Shown here: piece after piece, positions 24,541 through 37,013 of the stretch
Layout: each line of letters opens with the position of its first letter
How positions within the stretch are numbered: position 1 is the stretch's first letter
DNA from: Dysidea avara
Taxonomy: Eukaryota > Porifera > Demospongiae > Dictyoceratida > Dysideidae
Reading direction: 5' to 3'
DNA length: 64,000 bases
Assembly: GCF_963678975.1 (NCBI RefSeq)
Contig: NC_089279.1
Span: forward strand, 36,103,933-36,167,932
Position numbers and translations under genes: made by a program
Notes under the pieces: generated by a model
Database searches by the model: none
What the model was told of the DNA's origin: nothing
What the model saw: the letters and a program-made list of their open reading frames with translations, nothing else

Positions 24541-25291
24541 ATGATTGCCCTAAAACCTCATAATTATTTTGTTTGTCTTGTAAACTCTATAATAGCCAAT
24601 ACATGATATTGTAGATGATCAATGCTAGTCCACCCACCACTTGTGAACGTCATCATCTTTATCCTCATTATTTTGCTGAACATGTACTGTGATCTAGTAT
24701 AGCCTGTCACCCAATAAGGGTTATCATAATAGGCAAAATGAATAAGCCAAATTGGATTTCAGTCGATTGAAACAAATTAACCAATTCTCCAAATTTTGTC
24801 CCTCACATGCAAATTTTCAAGGAACATAATTGTTGCACTGATCTTAAATTAAAGCTTTACAAAATAACCAAACCACAAAATGTAGTCATTCAAACCATAT
24901 AGGGCTGCTAACTGGAATTGGCCATGTTGCCAAGGTAACACACCATTTGATGGAGCATATCCCATAGAGGGCTAGGGTCACAGATAGAAAGAAAATTTTA
25001 CCTAAATATAGTACCGAGGATGAAGACTGATTCTCAGACAAGTGAAACAAGTATACACAAAGAGTAAGGATGACATGCATGATAATTTCAACATGATCAT
25101 GGCTGACCACAGACCACAAAACTTCCACTTTGATATCCCAGCTGTCTGTATAACCTTCTTTGTAAAATCCATGTTTACACACAGCACCTCATGTTCCAGT
25201 AGCTAACTGAAACTCCGTGCAGTCTACCAGACTTCCTTGTAGAGTTTCACACTACTTTTATCATCATTACAGATACATAATTAACTGTAAT
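24541..25291 (-). pseudogene. Decayed SRCR receptor, inverted copy of gene D (locus E)
   Basis: On the minus strand, 25108-25291 resembles the first SRCR exon of gene D (acceptor CCTAG, CNDDKSS, then VCKHGFYKE and a CAGACAGCTGGGATATC match) but has stops and frame changes. Stretch 24690-24820 matches intron sequence of D near 53345-53460 (GGGACAAAATTTTGGAGAATTG in D, nearly the same here). Stretch 24541-24670 matches the membrane exon of D (AATGAGGATAAAGATGATGA, CTAGCATTGATCAT) with internal deletions. The SRCR second-half exon is absent: the deletion runs from the counterpart of about 53455 to about 54083. Clearly a pseudogene. Confidence 0.75.
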
Positions 25292-25918
25292 CTAGGAAAC
25301 ATGGTAACTGTAGTTACTGAGCTAAGCCAAATATACTGACACAATTTACTCTATACAGTCTCTACTTAACTACTCCTTCCTACTTGCAACAGTGACTCTG
25401 CCAAGATAGCTAAGCGATTATCATCAATATGTGCTGCACTGTAACAAATTTCACAACAATTTGCCACTTGTTAGCAGTTTACATGATAGTAAAGTACATG
25501 ATATTTATAATCTCATGTAACCGAACTACTTTTGTTTGTCCTTTTGTGAGGGACTGTCGGTGCCATACACAAAACAAAAAAACATGCAGGAAAAAATTAA
25601 TTTACTGATTTATGTGACTGCAAATTAATTTCACAGTATTCATCTTGAGGTTCATCCTTATCCTGTTACCAGCCGATACATTTTCCTTTTTCAAAGTTAG
25701 CTACCACCCTGGGCCTTTCCTGGGATTTAACTACCACCCCTTTCCACCACCTCTAGTACTGAGATGTCAGAAGTGCTATATGAATACCGAAATCAACTTA
25801 TAAATTAGCCACTTAAACCTCAGATAGTGTAAGGTAAAGTGCTCATAGAGAAAGTGAACAGCCCTGATGTGATATAGTTCCTCACAAGCACATACATATA
25901 TAGTAGTGGAATGTAACT

Positions 25919-27088
25919 ACAGTGGAACCTCTCTTAACAAACTCCCCAGATTAAGGACACAATAGAAAAAAAAGCCTCCATAATAAGGACAAGAATTTTG
26001 GTCCCAATATAAATTATAGGTCTGGCTAATACATTCAAGTTTTAATATAATTTCATTGCATTTAATTATTGGTTGAATTCTTGCTATTAGGTGTCCTCCC
26101 AGGTGCCAGTTTTATGTCAGAACTTAACTTGAGATAAAGGTTCAAACTCATTTGTAAGAAAGCAGAACCATTATACAAGAAAATTTGAAGAATTTTAATC
26201 ATACATGCATCGTTGTATCACTTTGAATGTATTTATTGTACAAAAGGTATTTATTTTTATTTATTTGTGTGATGTAGGGTGACTGTATGTGAAAAAGCAG
26301 TTCTCAAGAATGTATGCACATTACAATGACGTGGACCAGCCTAGTAGCTATGTCAATGTTTTTATAAGATTATGCATGCTTATCCACTCAAAGTTCTAAA
26401 TGCAAATATATATATATATTTCAAAGGACAGTGACTCAGAAGTAATCCTTGGGATTTTTGAAGTTTTCAGAAATTGGTCAACTTTATTCAGGAAATTAAA
26501 ATTGCTTTTGCATTGATTTGCAAAGGTATCAAAGATTTAGATCAAAATACTCTAATAGAGCAGTCAACTACATGCACATTTTATAATTTTAAAAAGTTAC
26601 TTAGTTTACCTGTACCAACACAGTGAAAATAACCAAAAATCATAAAAATTTTGAATGTCCTCCAGAATGTCATCCATGTCTGTTGTATGCTTCAAACTTT
26701 ACATAGACACTCCCTTGCATTTAGGGGGACTAGTTAGTCATCCTACCATAGATTTATAAGAAGGTAAAGTATGAGCCTATTTCAACTGGACTACCATAAA
26801 ATACATGAAATACATATTTACATTGATTACCATATTGCTGTATATAGTCACTCAGCATCTTGTAATATTAATACTGTAGCTACTATAAAACTGAATTGTA
26901 TTTGTCAGTACTACAGAGTTGTGGAACTCCAAAATTGATCTCAATGTTATTAGACTTGACACTGGTCGGGTGTTAACCTTTAGGTATAAGTAATCATAAA
27001 AGAATTGTATTATATACACATACATGTTGTAGGGTTAACATTGTATAGCTAGGCACATACATCCTATCATGCATGCATGAAGCGCAGC
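25919..27088. other. No gene recognised; pogo-like end fragment at the left
   Basis: CAGTGGAACCTCTCTTAAC at about 25921 resembles a pogo/Tigger-type terminal repeat, but no matching right end was found. A single ATACTCTAATAG motif lies at 26548-26566. The rest is AT-rich with no supported exon. Confidence 0.45.
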
Positions 27089-27090
27089 TA

Positions 27091-27340
27091 CACTGTTAAA
27101 AATAAAGAGTAACCACCACTCTGAAGAGTTCCCAGTGTAGGGAGGATTTAACACCCCATGGAGAGTAACCAACACTCTGAAGAGAATAACCATTACTCTG
27201 AAGAGTAAGTGACACCACCTTCAGAGCATGTGTTACTCCCCAGTTACTCCTTTAGAGTAATGGTTACTCTCCAGGGGTGTTAAATCCTCCCTACACTGGG
27301 AACTCCTTGAGAGTTGTGGTTACTCTTCATTTTAACAGTG
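27091..27340. mobile_element. MITE with CACTGTTAAAA ends, TA target site
   Basis: A 250 bp element flanked by TA (27089-27090, 27341-27342). Inverted ends CACTGTTAAAAAT and TTTTAACAGTG, with inverted similarity over most of about 90 bp. GAGTAACC / GGTTACTC blocks repeat inside. No coding sequence. Confidence 0.9.
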
Positions 27341-27921
27341 TATAGAAATTTGTTGGAAAGCATGCAGCTGTATGTATTGTATAGATTTGAACTCATTAAC
27401 TGGTTGTATAGAATCTTTGGAGTTGTTCCAAGTGCATATCGGTCATTATTAAGCATGTCAGTAAACCTGAAGCAACATAAATGTATATATCCAGTATTAT
27501 CCACATGAACTATCAGTGAAATCACTCCCATCATATACCACACATGCTGCTACAGTAGAACATAATGTGTTACTAGAAGATACAAAGTGATTACAAATTA
27601 TTTCTTGATAAACACAATTTTGCACTGCTCCAACCTCTATTAATGTGATTCATCGAATGTGTATGCATGTCTTGCACAACAGGTGACTGATAGCTCTCCT
27701 GCACTATACACAATGAAAATGTTGCTAGCATCACAGTGTGGAAAGTTAGTCAAGGAATGTTCAGTGTTCTTGAATTTGATACAGTCATGGTGAAGCACGA
27801 GAGGTAGTCAACACAGAGATCCAAACCAAAGACCACAATCTATTTAATAGACATGCTGACATTATGATGTTATGGCAGCATCATATACACAAATGCAAAA
27901 CATGTTGATATATCTAGACTA

Positions 27922-29905
27922 TAGTACGTTCGCGTTGAGCTGAACCCTCAAAAACGATTAATAACTTACGATTGCTACATCGCATGGGGCTCCTGTATTG
28001 CTCGATACGTAGCGCTTCTCGATCCGCTAAAAATATATTAAAAGCGCTTCATTCGAATGTAAGACACTCCCGTTATGACACTGTAAAGTTTCGCCATACA
28101 TTATCAATGGGGAAGCCTCTAAAGCGCGGCCCTTTGATGGTCATGTTGACACATGTTTGTGGCGAAGCCAGACGTCACATACCCGCCCTCAACACGCATG
28201 ATTTCACCATCCCTTATGTAAGAGGCTGTAATACACTTTTACAAGAAAAATAAAACAGACTTTGTGTGTGCAAAACAGAGTTGCATAAGTAGAAGAGCTG
28301 GGGCCACTGTTGCACTGTATTTAGAAGATAAGTGGCCTGCTTATATTGAGGTAAAAACTTCTTCAGCCTCAAAAGAGAAAAAAACCAAATTATAACAGCT
28401 CAAAATCCGTTATGTAGCATTGGTGTTCCTGCAAGTGAGCCAAACAACATGTATTTTACTTCACATTCACCACAGCTGACTATCATCTTCTGTTCCCATT
28501 TAGTCAATTTGTCATTTTAATACTTTTCTCATCACTTCGCCACACATGTACACAGTTTTTCCAGCCAGCATTTTGTTTTTGAAGTTACATTCCCAAAAAA
28601 CTCTAAAAGTTTCAACAAATGAAATAATACTGTTTGTATTAATTTGGGCTGATAGTACCTGTAGTGACTTCCAAACACTCCTGCACTGATTAAATATACA
28701 AGGGATGGTATGTTCAACTTCTGATAGCACAATAAAGCAATGATAGTTTTTATTAAAGTGCACACACTTACACGTACTTCATCTGTATTTTCATGTACTT
28801 CACAGAGTTTAATCCCAGCTACCTGATGACTCCTGGGGAACAAAATCAAGTTGTAACACCAATGCTGCAAATATCAAACAATCTTACATCAGATGAAGTA
28901 AGCCCAGAAGAAGACTTGGACCCGCTGCTGCTAGTGGACAATTCATTAATACCACCATCACCATCTTCACTATCACTGCCGATTTGGATGAGGAATTGCT
29001 CTAGAAGTTCTTCATTACCCAAGTCTCATCCAAATACACAACTGGTCTTCCTTCAGTTCTGTTGCACCTCGTTCGTCTTTAATATTTATGATACTGATGG
29101 ACTGTGCAGGGCTGCTCATAGCATACCCTGCACATACGTGTAGTGAAATTAAAGCACGAACAGTTTCAATGCTAACCTTTTGTCATTAATTGTCTTGTAC
29201 TTAAATCCCATATCACTCAACACTCTTTAAAGCAATGTTCTACCCCCAGAGAAAACACCATCATTCTTAAGTTTGGCCTAAGACGGAGTAAGTGACAAAG
29301 TTCCAGGTTTCAAAACTTAACTTACCAAAATCTTTGAGAGCGATAGATTTCCTCCCTTCCGTACAATGAATGGATCTTGTCTGATAGTATCTGGGTCAAA
29401 ACTGTCTGTATCAAAATGGACTCGTGAACATTTGTACCTGACGATTACAGAATTGAGCGGGCTTGTGCAAAGTGCATTTTGTACCTTTTTCTTGGCGTAA
29501 ATAAACCGCCTTTATTGCGGTGCTCCATTCTAATGGATGTCCTTGAAATCCCTGCGTGGCGTAATGTATGCCAAAACCCAGCAAAGAAGGCATGATACAA
29601 AATACCGGTGGCCTTCGAGATTCTCTCCGTGATGTTGATAGAAATTTTACATTTCTTCGCTTCTTGCTTAAAGTACTCCCATAGTTTCATAAGTAGATAC
29701 TTCGTTTGGCTGTTTAACGTCTTTCCAAAAGGGTTTCGCTCCGCACTCGCTGACGGTACACTGGACGCCATATTCTCAACAATTAAGTGCGCGCCCGTAA
29801 CATGGGCTTACGAATAAATGCGTCATAAACATTATGTTTAAAGCCTTTGATCTTGTATGGCTTCTTAATCAACAACCCAGGATTCAGCTCAACGCGAATG
29901 TACTA
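27922..29905. mobile_element. Mariner/IS630-like DNA transposon (2 kb, decayed)
   Basis: Inverted ends TAGTACGTTCGCGTTGAGC (left) and the mirrored form with one change (right), flanked by TA at 27920-27921 and 29906-29907. It carries a broken transposase on the minus strand. TA target site, size and the motif LDETWV fit the Tc1/mariner-IS630 group. The stretch 27970-28250 is CpG-richer than its surroundings. Confidence 0.8.
28400..29771 (-). pseudogene. Transposase of the 2 kb mariner/IS630-like element
   Basis: It begins MASSVPSASAERNPFGK at 29771. A helical DNA-binding-like region follows (LLMKLWEYFKQEAKKCKISI). Next comes a block at about 29390-29170 (HFDTDSFDPDTIRQDPF, VLSDMGFKYKTINDKR), the linker typical before the catalytic core, then a first catalytic motif VVYLDETWV at about 29030. 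Downstream, KLCEVHENTDEVR (about 28800) and a TIR-proximal tail are recognisable. Frames change several times and there is at least one insertion or intron-like break (near 29330). The second D and final D/E are not clearly visible. Confidence 0.65.
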
Positions 29906-30026
29906 TAGTGTACTTACAATAATAATAGTAACATTTTGACAATGGTAGCTAAATAGAGTACAATATCATTATAGTATAGCTTGAACAGGCATTTGATTGA
30001 ATCCAGCTATTTACTGATTGATAACA

Positions 30027-30378
30027 TCATGGGCAGCCTGGGATCATACAGCAGATACACAGTATCACCATGACAACAATAATAACTAGTATCACTGCCG
30101 GACTACCAATAATCACTACAAAATTATCATCATCATTGCCTCTATCATCAGCATTATTAACTGTAGGATAATTATGAGATACTGTGATTAACATAATTAT
30201 TATCATATACTTACTGCAAGAGGCGCCAACATCCTCGGTGTGGTCACAAGATGGTGCACCTACAGGGGATCAATTTACAACACTTTGTCATCTTATCATC
30301 ATCTTTATCACAATTTTTGCATGATGTATAACATATCTCAACTGATAAGTTAGCCGGAGGAAATATGTACAACAATAT
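30027..30378 (-). pseudogene. SRCR receptor remnant, gene C
   Basis: Stretch 30215-30378 matches the second-half SRCR exon of A, B and D (FPPANLSVEICYTSC; then HTEDVGASC before a good GTAAGT donor). Between these parts the frame shifts once, and there is no AG acceptor where the sisters have one. Exon 30027-30160 (acceptor CTACAG) encodes an acidic stretch (DDRGNDDDN), a membrane helix (VVIIGSPAVILVIIVVMVIL) and a very short tail (CICCMIPGCP, stop). No first-half exon was found; a pogo-like transposon begins about 120 bp upstream. Probably a broken gene, though the membrane exon itself is intact. Confidence 0.7.
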
Positions 30379-30509
30379 CACTACTATATATAACTGCTAG
30401 CACCACTTAAATAGATGTACGTAAGTTATAGTTACTCAATGGCCACCATTTTGCATAATTATTAGTTGCAGTTGTTTACTATTAGCATTCTCTTATTCTG
30501 CATGCAAAA

Positions 30510-32560
30510 CAAAATTCTTTGTTCAACTAACAAAGTCATACCTATCACTGCATAAAGGGGATGTTGCTGAAAGTGTCCAAATTGATAATGTTACATCAAA
30601 GGCAATTAAACATCACTTTGATCTGCTACAAAAAACATTAACGGAAAATAACCTGAATGAGTCTCCAGCCAACATTTACAATATGGATGAGACTGGAATG
30701 GCTTACGAGCATCGTCCATTAAAAGTTGTCACTTTAAAAGGACAAAAAAAGATCAAGTGTCGCACATCTGGCAATAAGACTCAAACAACAGTGGTGGCCT
30801 GCATAAATGCTGTTGGCCAAGCTATCCCACCTTATGTAATATATAATGCGAAAACACTTAATCCAAGATGGATGGAAAATGGAGTTGCTGGTGCAAGGTA
30901 TGCACGCAGCGAGAATGGGTGGATTGACACCGAACTTTTCAAAATATGGCTTAAATATCATTTCTTACAATATGCTGTGTCCAATAGGCCACTACTGCTA
31001 ATCTTAGATGGGCACAAGACACACTACAACCTTGAAGTTTGTGAGTATGCAAAAGAACAAGGTGTCATCATGTTCTGTCTGCCACCCCATTCTACACATG
31101 TGTCACAGCCCCTCGATACATGTGTATTTAAGCCACTGAAATCTGAATGGAACAAGGTGGCACACAATTTTCAAGCCAAAAATCCAGGGGCAAGAATATC
31201 TAAATACAATTTCCCTTCCCTGTTAAAAGAAGCATGGGAGAAAGCAATGATTTCCAGTAACATTTGTGTGGGATTCAGAAACTCTGGAATATACCCATTT
31301 GACCCAGACAAAATACGGCCAACAATTGAAAATATGGAGAGTGAGACAGGTAACAAAATTTTTAATAAAATACACCTATCATTCTATTGCATGTAAATAT
31401 ATGTAGACACTGATCACGATGACAGCAATGATGAAATTGGAGGTAGGAACATGGAGCTTCATGAATTTGATCCGACACTGAGATGAAGCTCTATTCAGGA
31501 GAAGGCATGAAGAAGGCTACAACATTTACAATGAGGACTATGCAAGGTGGCTATTGAAAGAGCACCCTACAGAAGCGCCAAGTGAATGGGTAAAAAAGCT
31601 ACAGGACTTGGAAGAAGGTAATAATCATTGTACAAAAACATTGCCTTTAAAAGCTTTGCTGGTTATAGGTGAAATATCACAAGTCACTCGTAACGACCCA
31701 CCTAGTCAGCAATTAAGTGAAGAAGGGCACAGTAGTGATCTGTACATAAGGTGTTATGAGGAGGGCACAGTAGTGATCTGTACATAAGGTGTTATGAGGA
31801 GGGATATGATGTCTATGATGAAGGGCACAGTAGTGATCTGTACATAAGGTGTTATGAGGAGGGTACAGTAGTGATCTGTACATAAGGTGTTATGAGGAGG
31901 GTACAGTAGTGATCTGTACATAAGGTGTTATGAGGAGGGCACAGTAGTGATCTGTACATAAGGTGTTATGAGGAGGGTACAGTAGTGATCTGTACATAAG
32001 GTGTTATGAGGAGGGATATGATGTCTATGATGAAGGCTATGCTAGGTGGTTAATGGAAAACTACCCAAATGAAATGCCAAGTGAATGGCTGGCCAAAACT
32101 TCCACAACATCCAATGCCACCCAGGAGCCAACTTAAACCTCCACAAATTCAAACACAGAGATACTTCTGAACTACAACAATGTATACGGTGCATTAAATA
32201 GGGCAAGGAAGAGGCCAACCTCTTATGCTTCAATTCCAGGGCCATCTCAAAAAGGGAACTATATTTATGAATATTTGCACCAAACTGTACCCGTGCCAAA
32301 GCAGAAAAAGAAGCAAATAAGAATTAGTGGAGCTAGAGTCCTCACCAACGATGAATGTGCATAAAACACTTAAGAGAAAAGGAAGTAGAGAAACAGAAAA
32401 AAGAACAGGAACTCAAAGAAAAAAAGGATGCAAGGGAAAGAAAAAAGCTTGAGAAGACTCGTCCTGCTACAAAGGCCACTGGTACAGAAAGCGACAAATC
32501 CACGGGGAGCAGCAAACAACTTTAATTTCCAAGTGAAAAGAAAAAGACTCCAGTAAAATC
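30510..32560 (+). pseudogene. Pogo-like (DDE_1) transposase
   Basis: The frame is open from about 30510 (QLTKSYLSLHKGD) through 31355. Catalytic motifs: first D in NMDETGM, second in LLILDGHKTH; the downstream segment reads LPPHSTHVSQPLD, then GFRNSGIYPFDPDKI near the end. A likely intron starts at GTAACAAAAT (about 31350), and the acceptor TATGTAG before 31412 restores TDHDDSNDE. Further on lie two similar blocks, YARWLLKEHPTEAPSEW (31540) and YARWLMENYPNEMPSEW (32040), with a 38 bp minisatellite between them. The tail has ISGARVLTNDECA and a K/E-rich stretch (to 32520) as in Tigger-like proteins. A stop follows NDECA and several frame changes occur after 31400. The N-terminal DNA-binding domain is missing. 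Confidence 0.8.
31725..32003 (+). repeat. 38 bp minisatellite inside the pogo-like gene
   Basis: About seven copies of a 38 bp unit containing AGTAGTGATCTGTACATAAG, interrupted once by a GATATGATGTCTATGATGAA spacer. The unit is not a multiple of three, so expansion changes the frame. Confidence 0.9.
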
Positions 32561-32569
32561 AACATGTGG

Positions 32570-33380
32570 GTTTCAGTCTACAGTAGCTACCTATCACTCT
32601 TCAATTCTAATGTGTTTTCTCACATAACTTAATGAAAACTTTGGTGCAGCTTTGTCTTATACACTAATAAAACATGTATGCAGTTACAATGAGTTGTGGA
32701 AGAAATGATGGATAATTCTGGGCAATTGGAACAAAACCATACTTATGTTAAGTTTATCCCTTAGATTACTGCACACACAAAGGTGCTAGTCTCAGATATA
32801 TAGTTTAATTTTGAAAATGCTCCAACACATATGGCAATATCCAAAAGCCAAAAATATAGACTTGTTTTCAAAAATAGCACACATGCACAATTATCAATAT
32901 TAAATTTTTTTATCTTCAAATCCAATCACAGAAATTATGATTTCTGAGCCAGTTTTCCAGAAATTTATAATCTCAGAAAGCCCATGCAGGCTAATACGAA
33001 AATAACCCTCATGCATATTCAATCTTAATAGCTATCAAAATTTTTTAGATTGCCAGTGCCTTGTGGTACTACAATATGGTGCCCCACACAAAATGATCAT
33101 TCTATTTATTTTTGACTTCACAGCATACAGAACACTGATAGCTACATACTTACAATGGATCGGTGGCTACAGGTATGCTGAAGGTCCACTGGCAACCTTT
33201 GCCAGTGGCCTAAGATAAAGTTCAACTGTTTGCGGCATACAGGTACACATTACCATTAGATTATGGACAAAAAGCATACAGCCATCCATATAGCCCCAAT
33301 AACAAACTAACTCAACATGCACCCATGACACAGAAGATGTAATTTTAAACTGGTTCATATAGTTGGGAATTTGGAAAAGG
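32570..33380. other. No gene recognised
   Basis: AT-rich sequence without supported exons or inverted ends. Confidence 0.5.
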
Positions 33381-33389
33381 TATTTATTT

Positions 33390-34500
33390 ATTTATTATTA
33401 ATTATTCGGCAGGTAGCACAGCTGATTTGCCTAGGATGTACAATCACACAATATTACAGTACATTACTGTGTTATGAAATATACAATACTATATTACACA
33501 GGTTACAGATATGTTACAATTACGAATTATACACTATATTACATAGATTACAGATACTAATTATAAACAATCAATAAATTATGTAATTGGCTAGAAAAAC
33601 TATTTACAGTGCTTGCTTCGATGGCAGAAATAGGTAAAGAGTTCCAATCACACACAGTTTTTGGAAAATAGCTATTACGATAGTAATTAGTTCTGGCAGT
33701 TGGTATGTTAAAATGAATGAAATCTTGTTAAGTGTGGGTACCGGATGGTGGTGGTAGTTGTTATATAGGTAGGTATTTCCAATGTAATTAAATCATGTAG
33801 ACCTTTATACAGTATTGTGAGTTTTGAGATGGTTCTGTAAATATGTAATTCTGGCCACTGCAGTTCAGAAAGCATGGTTGATACACTGTTCTCTCAGTTA
33901 TAGTTTGATTTCACCCATCTTGCTACAATTCTTTGTACTCTTTCAATGGCATTGGTGTCTTTTGATACTAGTAGGTACAGATTCCAAACAGCAGATGTAT
34001 ACTCCAATTTTGGGCGAACTAATCCAAGGTAAGCAGCAGATTTTACAGACTCATCACAGTTATTAAGATTATGCCGCACAAAGTTTAGTGACTTTGTTGC
34101 ATTATTGTTGCTATATTGTTAATATGCATTGAGAATGACATTTGAGAATGGAATAAGACTCCAAGATATAAGTGTTGGCTTGTGCAATTTTAGCATTGTA
34201 TTGTCAATGTTGTAATGATATTCAGGTTGAGCGGTAGATCTTAAACAGGTAAGTATGACACACTTATTGATGTTTAGGCTCATTCTTTGCCAGTGTTTAG
34301 TCTATAATTTAAATCCTGCTGTAAGTGCATGGTGATGATCCTGTTCAGATTGAATAAGTCGGTATTGTACACAGTCATCTGCAAATAATCTGATGCAAGA
34401 AAAAATATTAGAAGTAATGTTATTGACGTATAATAGAAACATTACTGGGCTAAGCACTGTTCCTTGAGGAACACCAGAATCAACATGAACGTAAGTGGAA
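33390..34500 (-). mobile_element. 5'-truncated LINE
   Basis: Minus strand. A reverse transcriptase core part at about 34490-34350 reads VPQGTVLSPVMFLLYVN then LFADDC (FADD instead of YADD). The region after it has LVRPKLEYTSAVW and ERVQRIVARWV at about 34040-33900. The tail has YFPKTVCDWNSLP at about 33650. At least two frame breaks. Same class as 42830-44336. Confidence 0.75.
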
Positions 34501-34589
34501 CTGTGACTTTTGATGACAATCCGTTGTGTTCTTTTGGTAAGCCAGGTGGAGGACTTTCACAACTGAAATCTGAGTCACCCCCTGATTCC

Positions 34590-35770
34590 TCAGTGGCCAG
34601 ACCGCTTTTTTGTCACATGCATGTGATGACCGTTTATCAGTTTATCTACCCCACAGTAGACTTAAATGCCTTGACATACACTGACAACAATATACAATCT
34701 GTAGCCTGCTTTGGCATATCACTAAAATAACTGTGTGCTAGTGCGGGTGCACATGGTTATCAATTTCATTTCCAACGAACGTGGTCAAGCCTACACTCAG
34801 TCTTCCATTGTTCAACTTATTGATAATCAATTTCAGTCAGAACAAAAACATACAGATGTATAATGTTAAGCAATTTACATCTTTATTTTGTGCTAGTTTG
34901 TAAAGTGTTTTGTTTTGTTGTATGTGTGTGCTCATTTTGTCACAGGGCACAGCTGAAGAACAGCCTCTTTTGGCTGATACTGTTTTCCCTGTATAAATAA
35001 TTACAAATACAAATACAGCTACCTCAGTTGTTAGTGTGTAGTGATGTACCCAAACTAGTGAGGTTGGGGATTCCTATGGGAACTCCCCTTTATAAAGTAT
35101 AGTGCAAAAGTTAATGCAAGCCTGTATATACATTATAGCCACAATGTATCCTTAATCAATTATGCATCATGACATGCACACCACTAAACGTATCATATAA
35201 ATAGGCCTATGTGCTCACTCATAGTATAAGCTACTTAATTGCGTGTGTGATTTGGATGAATAGGCTATATACGCCTCTATCCAAAATTCACAATAACAAT
35301 TTAAGGTTTGTTCTATGCAGAGGGTGTTGGAAAATACCCCTTGTCAGCCTTGAGGGTTATTATCAGATCAGCTCACTCCCTCCATACAGCTACCTTACCA
35401 AAACAGTATCCAGCTCATCAACATCGGTTTATCACTCCTGTCAGCTCCACTGCAATGTACCAGAAGAGTTTACCAAGACAATTTTATGCATGCATGTATG
35501 TGTTAATGTTTTTCACTTACTTGTAATTACCTGGGTCAATTATCAGCTATGCTGTCTTGACCCAGTATATAATCATAATCATATGATCTGTCCGGTGGTA
35601 TTAATGATTTGTCATAGCAATTGTGCATCTGTATTAGGATCTGTTGCCATATAGTAACATGCTACTAAGGAGTAATATAGCAACTATCAGACCACAAAAA
35701 TATATTTACCTACCTATTTCCTAGAAGTGCATTTCTATGTTTTCATAAAAATAACCACCTGGGAAATGCC
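34590..35770 (+). repeat. Dispersed repeat R2, copy 2
   Basis: Collinear with 16985-17960, starting GGCCAGACCGCT. The right part joins a second repeat (about 35765-35890: GGAGGCAGTCAAGGAAA, TTTTACTTGATG) that is also present at 23330-23455. Confidence 0.75.
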
Positions 35771-35899
35771 AGGAGTGTATCAAATCTTTCCTAGGAGGCA
35801 GTCAAGGAAATGTGCAGAAATACCTAGTTACCTGAAGGATATTTAAGGTTATTGGAAGTGTGTGTGTTGGGCAGGTCATTTTACTTGATGTAGTTTATA

Positions 35900-37010
35900 T
35901 GGAACATCAATAGTTCGTATGTGTGGAAATTTAAAAAAAGATTTCAAGTACCGATTCAGTCAGCAAACTCCTGATTTTATTCCATGCTGGCACTCTGGAG
36001 TCACTGAGGTTATAGGCATATGGTCGAATAAGCATACCGGTTTTGGAGAGGTTTTCAGAATAATTACCAAGGGTGGATACAGACTTTTAAAAAGGGTGGT
36101 TCCATTCTGGAACATGGTAATTGTACCTTCAGTCTAGCTATAGCTATACCTATAGTAGTAATATTTCATAACAAAATAATCACTCTCCAGCAATGTTTTT
36201 ATAAGCCTTTAGAAAAGCATTAAGAAGTACATAGTACCAACCAATCATAGTACCTAAAACATTAATCATTTTAAGAGGCTCTTATTGTGTATGAATAGGC
36301 TGCCTGACATGGGTGGTGCCAGAATGGCATCAAACATTAACTACCAGTATACAGATAGCAAACACACTAGGCTGTTAGTCTAGTTTCACCTGCCCACGCC
36401 CACTCCGTAAACTGATTTCAGGTGTGTACCTTGTTGTCAGATGGGGTTTCAGCTGAAACTAATGTGATCCCTTGTATCCACCACTTTGTGCATGGTACTG
36501 GTGGTAATTTAAGCAAGATAAATTGTTTACTTCATGTATATAGCTAATTTTACATACATGAATACAAGAGACTTTCACCTAGTTTGGTGTAGCCAACCCG
36601 CGCGCTACGCCAGACTAACTTTCACCATGACAATAACTTTGTAGGCTTGAGGCAATTACCTGGCCACACTTTGTTGCTATACACACACTGTGCTTTTGCT
36701 ATAATACTGTAGGATAGAGGAATATTAGGTCAATGTGACAAGAAACATCTACATAGATAACACTGCATTTTTAAACTACTGCATGTTTTTGGCTTGTCTG
36801 TGGTGTTCTTAAGTCTGTTTATTTTTAGTACACACTTGATTTTGTGCACACACAAATCACTGTGAGGGACACACCACACTCTATTGAATTGAAAGGATAT
36901 GCAGTTTTTGGTGGCCTAATGCCTCTGTTGTTTTATTTTTGGTCATTACAACACTAGTCTTGTAAATACAGAAACCAGTTTCACCCATATTTTAATAGGA
37001 ATGAAGAGCT
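35900..37010. other. No gene recognised
   Basis: One 72-codon frame (35919-36137) has no recognisable domain. The rest is AT-rich. Confidence 0.5.
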
Positions 37011-37013
37011 ATA

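Larger units (their letters stand above)
30500..32560 (+). mobile_element. Pogo/Tigger-like DNA transposon, 5'-truncated
   Basis: Holds a DDE_1-type transposase and a lysine/glutamate-rich C-terminal part but no CENP-B-type DNA-binding domain. No terminal inverted repeats were recognised. It abuts the gene C remnant. Confidence 0.8.

Noticed and set aside
28793-29143. 116-codon plus-strand frame
   Set aside because: Antisense to the transposase remnant of the 2 kb mariner/IS630-like element, whose motifs are on the minus strand.
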